A DNA stretch of 64,000 nt from Isachenkonia alkalipeptolytica. GTDB taxonomy: Bacteria; Bacillota; Clostridia; Peptostreptococcales; T1SED10-28. Within the stretch, counting starts at the first letter, position 1; every line of letters begins with the position of its first letter. The stretch covers positions 62,001 through 126,000 of the forward strand of contig NZ_SUMG01000008.1 in assembly GCF_009910325.1 (NCBI RefSeq), read 5' to 3'. The position numbers were made by a program, and so were the translations under genes. This document shows, piece by piece, positions 9,429 to 18,580 of the stretch. The notes under the pieces are model-generated. The model saw only the letters and a list, made by a program, of their open reading frames with translations, was not told the origin of the DNA and did not search any database.

Positions 9429-10736
9429 ATGAGGGGCTACATTGAATGGTATTATTATCCATTTTACGGGGCGTTCCTGGCTAGCTTATTAGTTTATGCT
9501 AAAATGAAAAGATATTCATTTTTTGCAAATAGCTTCAATCATTCTATATGGTTTTTAAACATGAAAAATAGAACTTTTTTCATCTATATTTTGGCTTTTT
9601 TTCTATCAATAATATTTCATATGGCCTTTCCGGTGACAGCTATGGAATTTCCCAGCGGACCCTATGATGTAGGCACGCAAATTTATGATTGGACCGATCA
9701 TGAACGGTTAGAAACCTATGGTGATGAAGCTGGAACCAATCTTCGTAAAATAAAAGTTCAAGCTTGGTATCCTGCAAATACTGTGGAGGGTTTTGAACAA
9801 CTTCCCTGGATTCCTGAAGGAAGAGTGGTTTCTAGAAAACTGGCAAGAACTTTTTATTTTCCTCCTTTTATGTTGGATCAGTCTGAAGAAGTACTATCCA
9901 ACAGTTATCTCAAAGCACCGGTTTTGTCACAGGATAAAGGATATCCTGTTGTTGTATTATCCCACGGCTGGAGTGGTTTTCGTACACTTCATTCAGATTT
10001 AGGTGAATTGTTGGCAAGCCATGGCTTTATTGTTTTGGGTATCGACCATACCTATGGTGCCCCGGTAGTTGTTTTTGAAAACGGGGAAGAGGTCAGTATT
10101 GACGGAGAAGCATTACCGGGAAGAGATGATCCGGATTTCTTAAAATATGCTGAAGTATTTATAAACACTTATGCTGAAGACATCTCTTTTGTCTTAGACG
10201 TTATAACCGACTCTGATGGGAATCAGATGGACGAAGCCCTTCGAAGTTTATTGGACCTGAATAAAATCGGACTATTAGGTCACTCCACTGGAGGAGGGGC
10301 CGGTGTAAAAGTAGCCGCGATGGACCCGAGAGTACGAGGAATCATGGGTTTGGATCCATGGGTGGAACCCCTTTCCAATAATATTGTAAAAAAAGAAACG
10401 ACAGCATCCTATTTGTTTTTGCGCAGTGAGGAATGGAAGGGACATAAGAACGACGTAAATCTTTGTGAAGTTTTGAACAATAATAATCAAGCTGAACTAT
10501 TTCAAATTCAGGGCACTACCCATGTGGATTTCACCATGATTTATATGTACTCTCCAATGACAAGTGTAGTAGGGCTTACTGGCTCTTTAGATCGTGATCG
10601 ATTTGAGGAAATCCAGGAAACCTTTGTATTGGAATTTTTTGAAAGCAGCTTACAAGGCTTACAAAGGGATTATGGAGATTATTTGGAAGATAACTACCCG
10701 GAAGTTTTCCGGGTACCCAGTGTAAAAAATCAGTAA
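9429..10736 (+). CDS. Membrane-anchored or secreted alpha/beta hydrolase, PAF-acetylhydrolase/lipase-like
   Basis: The open frame reaches back to a TTG at 9327, but ATG 9429 has AGTAGGAGGGG 5 nt upstream and is the likely start (435 residues). Two hydrophobic N-terminal segments (about residues 10-24 and 48-70, the latter ending near FPVTAM) suggest export or anchoring. The alpha/beta hydrolase core has the oxyanion strand LSHGWSG, the nucleophile elbow GHSTGG (Ser286), Asp309 in GLDPW and His365 in GTTHVDF, a complete triad laid out as in PAF-acetylhydrolase-type lipases. It probably hydrolyses esters outside the membrane. The substrate is unknown. Confidence 0.82.
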   Translation: MRGYIEWYYYPFYGAFLASLLVYAKMKRYSFFANSFNHSIWFLNMKNRTFFIYILAFFLSIIFHMAFPVTAMEFPSGPYDVGTQIYDWTDHERLETYGDEAGTNLRKIKVQAWYPANTVEGFEQLPWIPEGRVVSRKLARTFYFPPFMLDQSEEVLSNSYLKAPVLSQDKGYPVVVLSHGWSGFRTLHSDLGELLASHGFIVLGIDHTYGAPVVVFENGEEVSIDGEALPGRDDPDFLKYAEVFINTYAEDISFVLDVITDSDGNQMDEALRSLLDLNKIGLLGHSTGGGAGVKVAAMDPRVRGIMGLDPWVEPLSNNIVKKETTASYLFLRSEEWKGHKNDVNLCEVLNNNNQAELFQIQGTTHVDFTMIYMYSPMTSVVGLTGSLDRDRFEEIQETFVLEFFESSLQGLQRDYGDYLEDNYPEVFRVPSVKNQ

Positions 10737-10743
10737 ACATTTC

Positions 10744-10795
10744 AAACAGCCTTACAAAAGATTTATGACAAAATCTCAGGCTGTTTTTGTTTTGC
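10744..10795 (+). terminator. Intrinsic terminator after the lipase-like gene
   Basis: Outer 9-bp stem AAACAGCCT (10744-10752) pairs with AGGCTGTTT (10778-10786), an inner AGATTT/AAATCT stem extends it, and TTTTGTTTTG follows. Confidence 0.85.
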
Positions 10796-10797
10796 TC

Positions 10798-10825
10798 TTG
10801 ATAATATAAACAAATGTGATAAAAT
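10798..10825 (+). promoter_or_regulatory. SigA-type promoter for psuK-psuG
   Basis: TTGATA (10798-10803), 16-bp spacer, TAAAAT (10820-10825) preceded by TGA, forming an extended -10. It lies 42 bp before the psuK ATG. Confidence 0.65.
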
Positions 10826-10867
10826 ATAACTTATGTTTACAAAATGTATTCGATAGGAGGTTAGAAA

Positions 10868-11974
10868 ATGACGTCAAGAGAAAAAGAAATTCTTAATAGG
10901 ATTAAAGAAAACCCCTTAATATCCCAACAAAAGCTTGCGGATCAACTGAAAATTAACCGTTCTTCCGTAGCGGTCCACATAGGAAATCTTATGAAGAAGG
11001 GATATATTAAGGGGAAAGGCTATATTGTGGAAGAGGAGAAAAAAGCCTTAATCATTGGGGGCGCAAATATTGACCTGGAAGGAAGTCCTTGTCAGGAGCT
11101 GAAGTTTTATGACTCGAATCCAGGAAGAATTGAAACTTCTCAAGGGGGAGTAGGAAGAAACATTGCGGAAAATCTAGCCCGATTATCTATCCCTGTACGT
11201 TTTCTCACAGCTTTAGGGGAAGATCTTTACGGTGAAAAAATTTTCAAAGAAGGTCAACGGCAAGGAATGGATATGGATCATGTTCTTCGTTCCGGTGAAT
11301 ATCCTACTTCTATGTATTTATCTTTAATGGACGAGAAGAACGATATGAGGGCGGCAATATCCCAAATGGACATTCTCACTTTGATGGACCCAAATTGGTT
11401 GAAGAAAAAGAAATTTCTTTTTAAAGATGCCTCGGTCATATGCATTGATGGGAATCTTACTAAGGAAGCTGTGGATTATATTGTTAAAGAAGCCGGGGAA
11501 ACACCAATTTTCGCTGACCCGGTTTCTACTTCAAAGATTCAAGTATTCGAGGATGTATTAGAAAAAATTCATACATTTAAACCCAATCGAAGGGAAGCGG
11601 AAAAACTTTTAGGCATGACTCTGAATACTCTGGATCAGGTGCGAAAAGCCGGCGAACGATTTTTGGATAAGGGAATCAGTCACATATATATAAGCTTAGG
11701 TGAAGATGGGGTATATACACGAAGTAAAGATTTTGAAGCAGTGATCACTGGAAAACCCCCAATATTTAATAGTGCCACCGGAGCCGGTGATGCTTTCATG
11801 GCGGGAGTTATTTACGGGTTTTTACAAAAGACCACTACGGAAGAAACTTTGAAATTTGCCATGGGAGCAGCCTTCAAAACGTTAAGCAGTGAACACACCA
11901 TACATCCGAATTTCTCAGGAGAAGAAGTAATAAAAAGCTTGAATAGTAATGAGTTCATAATAACCTATTTCTAG
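10868..11974 (+). CDS. psuK: PfkB-family pseudouridine kinase with N-terminal winged-helix DNA-binding domain
   Basis: A 368-residue fusion. Residues 1-55 form a winged helix-turn-helix (SQQKLADQLKINRSSVAVHI); residues 58 onward are a ribokinase/PfkB kinase with GGAN near the start, GGVGRNIAENLARL, and the ATP/catalytic signature SATGAGDAFMAG, whose Asp is the base. The following gene is psuG, which fixes the substrate as pseudouridine: PsuK makes pseudouridine 5'-phosphate and PsuG splits it to uracil and ribose 5-phosphate. The HTH domain is common in this group and suggests the kinase may regulate its own operon. ATG 10868 follows AGGAGGT. Confidence 0.88.
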   Translation: MTSREKEILNRIKENPLISQQKLADQLKINRSSVAVHIGNLMKKGYIKGKGYIVEEEKKALIIGGANIDLEGSPCQELKFYDSNPGRIETSQGGVGRNIAENLARLSIPVRFLTALGEDLYGEKIFKEGQRQGMDMDHVLRSGEYPTSMYLSLMDEKNDMRAAISQMDILTLMDPNWLKKKKFLFKDASVICIDGNLTKEAVDYIVKEAGETPIFADPVSTSKIQVFEDVLEKIHTFKPNRREAEKLLGMTLNTLDQVRKAGERFLDKGISHIYISLGEDGVYTRSKDFEAVITGKPPIFNSATGAGDAFMAGVIYGFLQKTTTEETLKFAMGAAFKTLSSEHTIHPNFSGEEVIKSLNSNEFIITYF

Positions 11975-12073
11975 TTGTATTATATGAAATGCATTAAAGC
12001 AAACAGTGAAGAATTAATAATCACTTTGACACATAAGGAATCTTGTGTGAAATAATAAATAGGAGGCTTAAAA

Positions 12074-13000
12074 ATGAAAAAGTATATGGAGATTCATCCA
12101 GAAGTAAAAAAAGCCCTGGAAAAAGGGAATCCGGTGGTGGCCTTAGAGTCAACCATTATTTCTCATGGGATGCCCTACCCAAAAAACTTGGAAACAGCTC
12201 GAGAAGTAGAGAAAATTATCCGACAACGGGGAGCGGTGCCGGCAACAATAGGCATTATGAAAGGCCGATTGAAGATCGGGCTAACGGAAGAAGAACTTAT
12301 GTATTTTGCAACGGAGAAGGGAATTTTAAAAACCAGTCGCAGAGACATTCCCTATATCACCGCAAACAAAAAGGATGGTGCTACCACCGTTGCTTCAACC
12401 ATGATTCTTGCCGGCATGGCGGGAATTCGAGTTTTTGTCACGGGAGGTATTGGAGGGGTCCACCGAGGCGGTCAAAACACCTTGGATATATCAGCGGACT
12501 TAATGGAATTTTCGAAAACCGATATGGCGGTAATCTGTGCCGGTGCAAAGTCTATTCTGGATATCGGGCTGACTTTAGAATATCTCGAAACTCAAGGGGT
12601 GCCTGTGGTGGGATTCAAAACCGAATCTTTTCCCGCCTTTTACACAAGAGAAAGCGGATACAAAGTAGATTACCAAGTGGATAATGGAATGTCCATGGCT
12701 AGAATCATGAAGGATAAATGGGAAATGGATTTAAAGGGAGGAATTGTCATAGGAAATCCTATTCCAAGAGAGGCGGAGTTAGACCCTAAGTTTATTAACG
12801 ATGCCATAGAAAAGGCCATAGCATTAGCTGAAGAAAAGGGGATTCAGGGAAAAGAAGTTACCCCGTTTTTGCTTTCCCATCTGAAGGAAGCGACCAAAGG
12901 AAGAAGCTTAGATGCCAATATCGAGCTGGTGTATAACAATGCCCGGGTGGGAGCGGATATTGCAGTGGCCTATGCGACGTTGAAAGATAAAGCCCCATAG
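12074..13000 (+). CDS. psuG: Pseudouridine-5'-phosphate glycosidase
   Basis: A 308-residue protein with the family hallmarks [14 protein letters not shown] near the N-terminus, [22 protein letters not shown] and [10 protein letters not shown]. It cleaves the C-C glycosidic bond of pseudouridine 5'-phosphate, returning uracil and ribose 5-phosphate from RNA turnover. Full length compared with the family. ATG 12074 follows TAGGAGGC. The 99-bp gap after psuK holds no clear terminator, so co-transcription is likely. Confidence 0.94.
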   Translation: MKKYMEIHPEVKKALEKGNPVVALESTIISHGMPYPKNLETAREVEKIIRQRGAVPATIGIMKGRLKIGLTEEELMYFATEKGILKTSRRDIPYITANKKDGATTVASTMILAGMAGIRVFVTGGIGGVHRGGQNTLDISADLMEFSKTDMAVICAGAKSILDIGLTLEYLETQGVPVVGFKTESFPAFYTRESGYKVDYQVDNGMSMARIMKDKWEMDLKGGIVIGNPIPREAELDPKFINDAIEKAIALAEEKGIQGKEVTPFLLSHLKEATKGRSLDANIELVYNNARVGADIAVAYATLKDKAP

Positions 13001-13075
13001 TAATAAACGATAACAATATTCTATGGATTGCGATGAAAGGATTAATAGAGGGGAATTATATAAGGAGGAGGTTCT

Positions 13076-14026
13076 ATGAGGTTCAAAAATGATAAATTCC
13101 GAAAACAGCAAAATTGGATGTTTCGAAACGCAAGACCACTAGAACTGGCAAGATGGAGATATCATATGGAATCTAAGGGAAAAGAAGAGATTTTCACCTG
13201 TCTAAAAGCTTTTCAAAATCACGATGGCGGCTTTGGCCACGGGATTGAACCGGATTTTTGGAATCCGGCTTCCACTCCTATGGCAAGCTGGAGAGCAGCT
13301 CAAATTCTTAAGGAAATTGACACGGATCCCAAAGAAGAAATTGTACAAAACTTAGTCAGATACTTAGTAAGCACTATGAACCGTAACACAGGAATGTGGC
13401 CATCATCTGTACCGGGAAACAATGACCACCCTCATGCTCCCTGGTGGCACTGGAAAGAAGACGTACAGGCTAATTGGATGTTCAATCCTGCAGTCGAGCT
13501 TTCCGCATATCTGATTTATTGGTCTCAAAATAATCATGATGCTTTAAAAATCTCATGGGAGTCTATGGCGAAGGCATTAGATCATTTGATGGAGCAAACG
13601 GAAATGGATCGCCATGAGCTAAATAATTATAAAAATGCGATAGATATACTGCGTGGTGACGTGCTGGAGTTTAACCGGCGAATGCCCCACTCTTTTGAGA
13701 AGGTGGAGAAAAAAGTCTGGAAACTTATTGAAGGCTGCATGGATCAAAGCTATAAGAATTGGGGTAAAGACTATCTGGCTCTACCCCTGGATTTTATCAA
13801 TCATCCTGAGCAAATGAAAAACATTCAGATTTCTGAAATAGAAAGTCTTGTGGAAAAGAACTTAACCTTCTATGCTACTTCTTTGACCGACGAAGGTGTT
13901 TGGGATATTACTTGGGATTGGGATCAGTATCCTGAAGAATTTGCTGTGGCAAAAAGAATCTGGCAAGGAATCCTGATTGTGAATCGGTGTAAAATTCTAA
14001 AGACATTCGGTGTAATAGATCATTAG
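13076..14026 (+). CDS. Uncharacterised alpha/alpha-toroid (prenyltransferase/terpene-cyclase-like) protein
   Basis: A 316-residue soluble protein rich in Trp. The stretch CLKAFQNHDGGFGHGIEPD resembles the repeat of squalene-cyclase and prenyltransferase alpha/alpha barrels, and a second Trp-rich repeat occurs at TGMWPSSVPGN followed by HAPWWHW. A similar WDITWDWDQYPEE pattern ends the protein. No cyclase DxDD motif or prenyltransferase zinc ligands were identified, so enzymatic function is not claimed. No signal peptide. ATG 13076 follows AAGGAGGAGG. It ends 9 bp from the convergent amidohydrolase gene. Confidence 0.7.
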   Translation: MRFKNDKFRKQQNWMFRNARPLELARWRYHMESKGKEEIFTCLKAFQNHDGGFGHGIEPDFWNPASTPMASWRAAQILKEIDTDPKEEIVQNLVRYLVSTMNRNTGMWPSSVPGNNDHPHAPWWHWKEDVQANWMFNPAVELSAYLIYWSQNNHDALKISWESMAKALDHLMEQTEMDRHELNNYKNAIDILRGDVLEFNRRMPHSFEKVEKKVWKLIEGCMDQSYKNWGKDYLALPLDFINHPEQMKNIQISEIESLVEKNLTFYATSLTDEGVWDITWDWDQYPEEFAVAKRIWQGILIVNRCKILKTFGVIDH

Positions 14027-14035
14027 AAAGCAAAG

Positions 14036-15238
14036 CTAAAGCACTTTACGGCCTTCCTGATAAAGGCCTTCGAAGGCAAGCAGGTTGTGGATATCCCTTA
14101 AGGGATTGTTTTTTACTAATAAGAAATCCGCTTTTTTTCCTACTTCCAGGCTGCCATGGGAATCATCAATACCCAGGAGTTGGGCACTTCTATAGGTAGA
14201 GGATTGTATTGCCTCTAAAGGTGTCATACCCATATCCACCATTAATTTAAGTTCGAAAAGGTTATCGCCATGACGATTAAAAGGAGTCCCTGCATCGGTT
14301 CCCATAGCAATATTAACACCTTTACTTCGAGCAAGTTGAAAGCTTTCAAAGTGTACTTCTTTGATTGCTTTTGCTTTATCTACGGCAAATTTTGGGATGC
14401 CGTGCTCCTCTCCGTATTTGATAATGTTATAAATTGCAGAGAAAGTCGGGACAAGATAGGTTCCTCGTTCCGCCATCATATCAGCGGCTTCATCGTCTAA
14501 AAATACTCCATGTTCAACGGAATTAATACCGGCGCGCACCGCATTTTTGATTCCAAAAATCCCCTGAGCGTGGGTAGCAGTCTTTTTACCGGCTTTATGA
14601 GCCTCGGTAACCGCCGCCGTTATTTCTGCTTCCGATAACTGAGAGGCATTAGGGTCCACTCCCGGGGTTAGTACTCCTCCGGTGGCCATGATTTTTAATA
14701 CATCGGCTCCCTGTTTCAACTGTTCACGAGCTCCTTTTGTGACTTCAGCGATGCCATCACACTCCCGACCAATCTGCCATCCATGGCCTCCGGTCATAGT
14801 GATGAATTTTCCGCTGACCAGGGACTTCGGACCTGGTATTTTCCCAATTCTTTGAGCATTTCTTATATCGATGTCGATATACTCCGGGGCACCTAAATCC
14901 CGAATAACGGTAATACCACCTTTTAAAGTATTTTGTAAATTATTAACCCCGTCAATGGTAAGTTGAGCATTACTTTTATTGGTTAAGGAGCCCATGGTAT
15001 CAGCTTCTGAGGAAAAGGTTATATGGACATGGGTGTCGATTATGCCTGGGGTGATATATCCGTGACGATAATCCAGAAAATCGATGTTTCTCTGGGATAA
15101 GTCCAGATGAGGGATATCTCCTTGGGAACCGATTTTTGAAATCACCCCATCTTCTATAAGAAGATAGACATCTTCTTGAAGCTCTTTGTTTTTTCCGTCG
15201 ATTAATCCTTTACAAGTAATCAGTAATGATCTATTCAT
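14036..15238 (-). CDS. M38 amidohydrolase, imidazolonepropionase/Xaa-Pro dipeptidase-like
   Basis: A 400-residue metal-dependent hydrolase with a TIM-barrel. Metal ligands are visible in order: HVH in IDTHVHITF, the bridging Lys region VLKIMATGG, His in TATHAQG, His in SVEHGVF and the catalytic Asp in MGTDAGTP. The subgroup includes prolidase-like enzymes that remove C-terminal residues from dipeptides or N-acyl amino acids; the substrate here is uncertain. No signal peptide. SD AAGGAGGAAA precedes ATG 15238 on the minus strand. Stands alone. Confidence 0.88.
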   Translation of the reverse strand: MNRSLLITCKGLIDGKNKELQEDVYLLIEDGVISKIGSQGDIPHLDLSQRNIDFLDYRHGYITPGIIDTHVHITFSSEADTMGSLTNKSNAQLTIDGVNNLQNTLKGGITVIRDLGAPEYIDIDIRNAQRIGKIPGPKSLVSGKFITMTGGHGWQIGRECDGIAEVTKGAREQLKQGADVLKIMATGGVLTPGVDPNASQLSEAEITAAVTEAHKAGKKTATHAQGIFGIKNAVRAGINSVEHGVFLDDEAADMMAERGTYLVPTFSAIYNIIKYGEEHGIPKFAVDKAKAIKEVHFESFQLARSKGVNIAMGTDAGTPFNRHGDNLFELKLMVDMGMTPLEAIQSSTYRSAQLLGIDDSHGSLEVGKKADFLLVKNNPLRDIHNLLAFEGLYQEGRKVL

Positions 15239-15472
15239 AGTTTCCTCCTTTAGGGTAGTATGAAATTTTATATTTAACTAATCTTATCCTAACAGTTCTT
15301 ACCAGGAGTGGCAAGATAAGAGTCAGTAAATTCATATATTTAGCATCGGTTTTTGGAAATTTGCAAACCGAGCAGTTAATGAAACAAATATTCTAATGGA
15401 ATGTGTCGATTTTAGAAGGGGTAATGGGGTATAATAAGTTAATAATCACACAAAAGTAAAGGAGTTTAAGCG

Positions 15473-16384
15473 ATGACCATATACCAGGATATTTTAGGTG
15501 CACGAAAATGGAAGAAAGTTGAGGAAGTGAAAAAAGGCTGGTCTTTAGAGAAAAAGTTTAAAATCACCCTGGATTCGGGAGAGACTCGTCTACTGAGAAT
15601 TGTGGATCGGGAACAGACGGAACGCAAACAAAGAGAATTTAAACTTCTGAGCGATCTAAAGCCTTTGAATATTTGGATGTCTACACCAATAGAGACCGGA
15701 ATATGCAATGGGGGAAAGTCGGTATATACTCTTTTTACCTGGCTTGAAGGACAGGATGCGGAAATATTACTGCCTAAATATTCCCTCGAGAAGCAATACG
15801 CCCTAGGAAAAGAAGCTGGAGAAATATTAAAGAAACTGCATTCTTATAGTGCACCGAAGAGACAACCCCAATGGGAAAAACGGTATAATGAAAAAATTGA
15901 TCTAAAGATTAAAGCGTATCAGCAATGTGGGGATTCATTAGAAGGGGATCAATATTATTTAAAATATATTAATGAGAATCGACACTTACTTATAGATAGA
16001 CCCCAGTGTTTCCAACATGGAGATTATCACATTGGAAATATGATTTTGAATGATCAAAGGGAACTGGGGATTATCGATTTTAACCGGTTTAATTTTGGAG
16101 ATCCCTGGGAGGAGTTTAATCGAATAACTTTTTCTGCGGAAGTAAGTACTGAATTTGCCATAGGGCAAATCCATGGCTATTTTCGAAAGGAGGTACCCCT
16201 GAAATTTTTCAAGCTATTGAAATTTTATATTGCGGTAAATCAAATAGCTGCTCTGCCCTGGGCATTGGAGTACGGAAGAGCGGATGTTGAAATAATAAAA
16301 GAGTTGTCTCAAAAAACCTTGAAGTCCTACGGGGATTTTATCGCAAGTAAACCAAATTGGTATAGAGAAAAAAGTAGAGATTAG
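15473..16384 (+). CDS. Aminoglycoside phosphotransferase (APH)-fold kinase
   Basis: A 303-residue kinase-like protein. The catalytic loop reads HGDYHIGN and the metal-binding segment reads IIDFNRFNFGDPW, both diagnostic of the APH/choline-kinase superfamily. N-terminal beta strands (residues 1-60) carry the expected nucleotide-binding lobe. These kinases phosphorylate small hydroxyl compounds; resistance to antibiotics is not implied. It lies 11 bp before the ThiF-type gene, so the two are probably one operon. A TATAAT at 15430-15435 may be its -10. Confidence 0.83.
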   Translation: MTIYQDILGARKWKKVEEVKKGWSLEKKFKITLDSGETRLLRIVDREQTERKQREFKLLSDLKPLNIWMSTPIETGICNGGKSVYTLFTWLEGQDAEILLPKYSLEKQYALGKEAGEILKKLHSYSAPKRQPQWEKRYNEKIDLKIKAYQQCGDSLEGDQYYLKYINENRHLLIDRPQCFQHGDYHIGNMILNDQRELGIIDFNRFNFGDPWEEFNRITFSAEVSTEFAIGQIHGYFRKEVPLKFFKLLKFYIAVNQIAALPWALEYGRADVEIIKELSQKTLKSYGDFIASKPNWYREKSRD

Positions 16385-16395
16385 GAGGGAAATAG

Positions 16396-17412
16396 ATGTT
16401 TGAGCGATACGAAAAACAGATGAATTACGAAAAAATCGGGCGTAAAGGGCAGGAGCGTCTGCAAAAATCAAAGGTTTTAATTATAGGTTGCGGTGCCTTA
16501 GGGACTGTGGTGGCCAATAATTTGGTTAGAATGGGAATCGGACATGTTCGAATTGTGGACCGGGACTATGTGGAACTTACAAATCTTCATCGACAGATAT
16601 TATTTGATGAAGAGGATTTAAAAAAAGAGATGCCGAAGGCCAAAGCGGCGGAAATGAAACTTCAAAAGATCAATAGTGAGGTAACGGTAGAAGGTATTGT
16701 CAAAGAGGTAAACAGTCGGACCATCGAAGACTTTATAGAGGGAGTGGATTGCATTGTTGATTGTACCGACAATTTCAAGACCCGGTTTTTGATCAATGAC
16801 GTCGCCTTCAAAAATGATCTACCTTGGATATATGGCGGAGCTTTAGGGACTTCCGGAATGGTAAAGGCTTTTCTCCCGGAGGAAAACTGGGGTTGTCTTC
16901 AATGCATGATTCCAAAGCCCCCGGATAGTGGTTCTCTTCCCACTTGTGATACTGCCGGTGTGGTAAATACGTTAACCGGAGTTGTTGCCTCTATGGAAAG
17001 CAATGAGACCCTGAAACTTCTTTTGGGCTCAATTAAAGAAGTAGAGAAAGATTTGCTATTTATCGATCTTTGGGATAATACTTTTAAAAAAATCCCTCAG
17101 CAAAAAAATGATAGTTGTACCTGTTGTGTGAAGAAAGAGTATATTTATCTGGACAATAAAAAGCCGGAAGCCACTTACATTTGTGGACAAAACAGTATCC
17201 AAATCAACTTGGGGCAGGATAATATGAATCTAAAAGAAATTCAGCAGCGTCTAGAGAATAAAAACATTACCACCCGCAGAAACCCTTATCTTTTGAGCTT
17301 CGAAGCGGATGGTGTAGAGGTGAAAGTTTTTAAAGACGGTCGGGCCATTTTAAAAAATGCAAAAAATGAAGAAACGGCAAAGTCCATTTATGCAAAATAC
17401 ATTGGCTATTAA
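16396..17412 (+). CDS. ThiF/MoeB-type E1-like adenylyltransferase
   Basis: A 338-residue enzyme expected to adenylate the C-terminal glycine of a ubiquitin-like sulfur carrier (ThiS or MoaD type). It has GCGALG for ATP binding, DRDYVELTNLHRQ, the conserved TDNFKTRFLIND and two zinc CxxC pairs (CLQC and CTCC). A C-terminal domain of about 90 residues (from YICGQNSIQI on) is known in Firmicutes ThiF/MoeB proteins. No thi or moa genes and no carrier protein are beside it, so its pathway is unassigned. AGGAGGG precedes ATG 16396. Linked to the APH kinase. Confidence 0.86.
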   Translation: MFERYEKQMNYEKIGRKGQERLQKSKVLIIGCGALGTVVANNLVRMGIGHVRIVDRDYVELTNLHRQILFDEEDLKKEMPKAKAAEMKLQKINSEVTVEGIVKEVNSRTIEDFIEGVDCIVDCTDNFKTRFLINDVAFKNDLPWIYGGALGTSGMVKAFLPEENWGCLQCMIPKPPDSGSLPTCDTAGVVNTLTGVVASMESNETLKLLLGSIKEVEKDLLFIDLWDNTFKKIPQQKNDSCTCCVKKEYIYLDNKKPEATYICGQNSIQINLGQDNMNLKEIQQRLENKNITTRRNPYLLSFEADGVEVKVFKDGRAILKNAKNEETAKSIYAKYIGY

Positions 17413-17453
17413 GCATAAGATTTAAGAATATAAGCCTGGAAAGGAAGGGTCCT

Positions 17454-18398
17454 ATGATTCTAAGTGTAAGCAGAAGGACGGACATCCCAGCATTTTACTT
17501 TGACTGGTTTGTGAAACGCATACAAAAAGGTTCTTTGATGGTCAAAAATCCGATGAACCCGAAACAGATTTATAAAGTCTCAACAAAGCCTGACGTCGTT
17601 GATGCCATTGTATTTTGGACGAAAAATCCGAAGCCGGCAATAGAGAAAATTGATTACTTACAACCCTATCCCTATTATTTTCAATACACTTTAAATCCTT
17701 ACGATGAAACATTTGAAAAAAATGTCCCGGTCCTTGAAGAACGGTTAAAGACCTTCAAGCAATTGTCGGACTGTATTGGGCCGGAGCGAGTAGTTTGGAG
17801 GTACGACCCCATTATTTTTACTGAAAGCCGGGGGGTGGATTATCATATTGCATCATTTACCATGCTTGCAGAAATCCTTCGGTATTACACCGATACGGTA
17901 ATGGTGAGTTTTTTGGATGATTATCGGAAAATCCGCGGAAATATGGAAACGTTAGAAGTACGAGCACCAAGATTTCACGAGGTGGATACCTTAATGGAGG
18001 CTATGGTGAAAATAGCAGAAAGAAATAAGCTCAATATTCGAAGCTGTGCAGAAAAAAGAGTTCTCATCCCCCAGGGTCTGTTTCCCGGAAGCTGTATTGA
18101 TCCAAATCGGATTGAAAGACTCATTGAAAAAAAAATAATCAAACGTAAAGATAAGAATCAACGCCCAAATTGTGAATGCATAGAGAGTATTGATGTTGGA
18201 AGTTATGATAGTTGTCTTCATAAATGTACATATTGCTATGCTAATTGCCGTAGTGAAATCATTGAAGGTCAGTATAAGAACCATGATCCTGATTCTCCCC
18301 TCTTAATTGGAAAAGTTGCAAAAGGGGATGTTGTAAGAGCACGAAAAACTGAAAGTTTAATTATTAAAAACCGTCAACTATCCTTATTTGATGATTGA
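17454..18398 (+). CDS. DUF1848 family protein with C-terminal Fe-S-like Cys cluster
   Basis: A 314-residue protein with the family start ILSVSRRTDIPAFY, the WTKNP motif, and the conserved YDPIIF block. The C-terminus has CECIESIDVGSYDSC followed by CTYCYANC, a CxxxCxxCY-like arrangement recalling radical SAM [4Fe-4S] binding. Its biochemical role has not been established. ATG 17454 lies after GGAAGGG. Probably a monocistronic gene, or the last gene of the APH-E1 unit (41-bp gap). Confidence 0.85.
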   Translation: MILSVSRRTDIPAFYFDWFVKRIQKGSLMVKNPMNPKQIYKVSTKPDVVDAIVFWTKNPKPAIEKIDYLQPYPYYFQYTLNPYDETFEKNVPVLEERLKTFKQLSDCIGPERVVWRYDPIIFTESRGVDYHIASFTMLAEILRYYTDTVMVSFLDDYRKIRGNMETLEVRAPRFHEVDTLMEAMVKIAERNKLNIRSCAEKRVLIPQGLFPGSCIDPNRIERLIEKKIIKRKDKNQRPNCECIESIDVGSYDSCLHKCTYCYANCRSEIIEGQYKNHDPDSPLLIGKVAKGDVVRARKTESLIIKNRQLSLFDD

Positions 18399-18493
18399 AA
18401 AAATTGCAAGGATAGCTATTTTCCAAGCCAGCAAGTAGGTGGTTAAGTACTAGGAAATTTATAGTCGGTTTTTACATCAAATTTTGTACCGAT

Positions 18494-18516
18494 GTCGCCT
18501 GAGAAGCGACCTTTTT
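18494..18516 (+). terminator. Weak intrinsic terminator after the DUF1848 gene
   Basis: GTCGC (18494-18498) pairs with GCGAC (18506-18510) followed by CTTTTTG. The stem is only 5 bp. Confidence 0.5.
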
Positions 18517-18580
18517 GTAATAAGCATGAGATATAATCTTCTTAAGGTAAGAAAAATCAAAATCTTAAGGAGGTTATCAA

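Noticed and set aside
12026-12056. TTGACA followed by AATAAT as a promoter for psuG
   Set aside because: Spacing of 19 bp and a start that would fall at or in the ribosome-binding site make it unlikely.
12043-12684. A 213-codon open frame overlapping psuG in another frame
   Set aside because: It is rich in Arg/Gly/Ser with no family pattern and lies over the well-supported psuG gene, so it is a reading-frame shadow.
18399-18580. Possible riboswitch or small RNA in the gap before the unknown gene
   Set aside because: Only a 5-bp hairpin with a short T run was seen, and no conserved riboswitch core was recognised; it is reported as a weak terminator.
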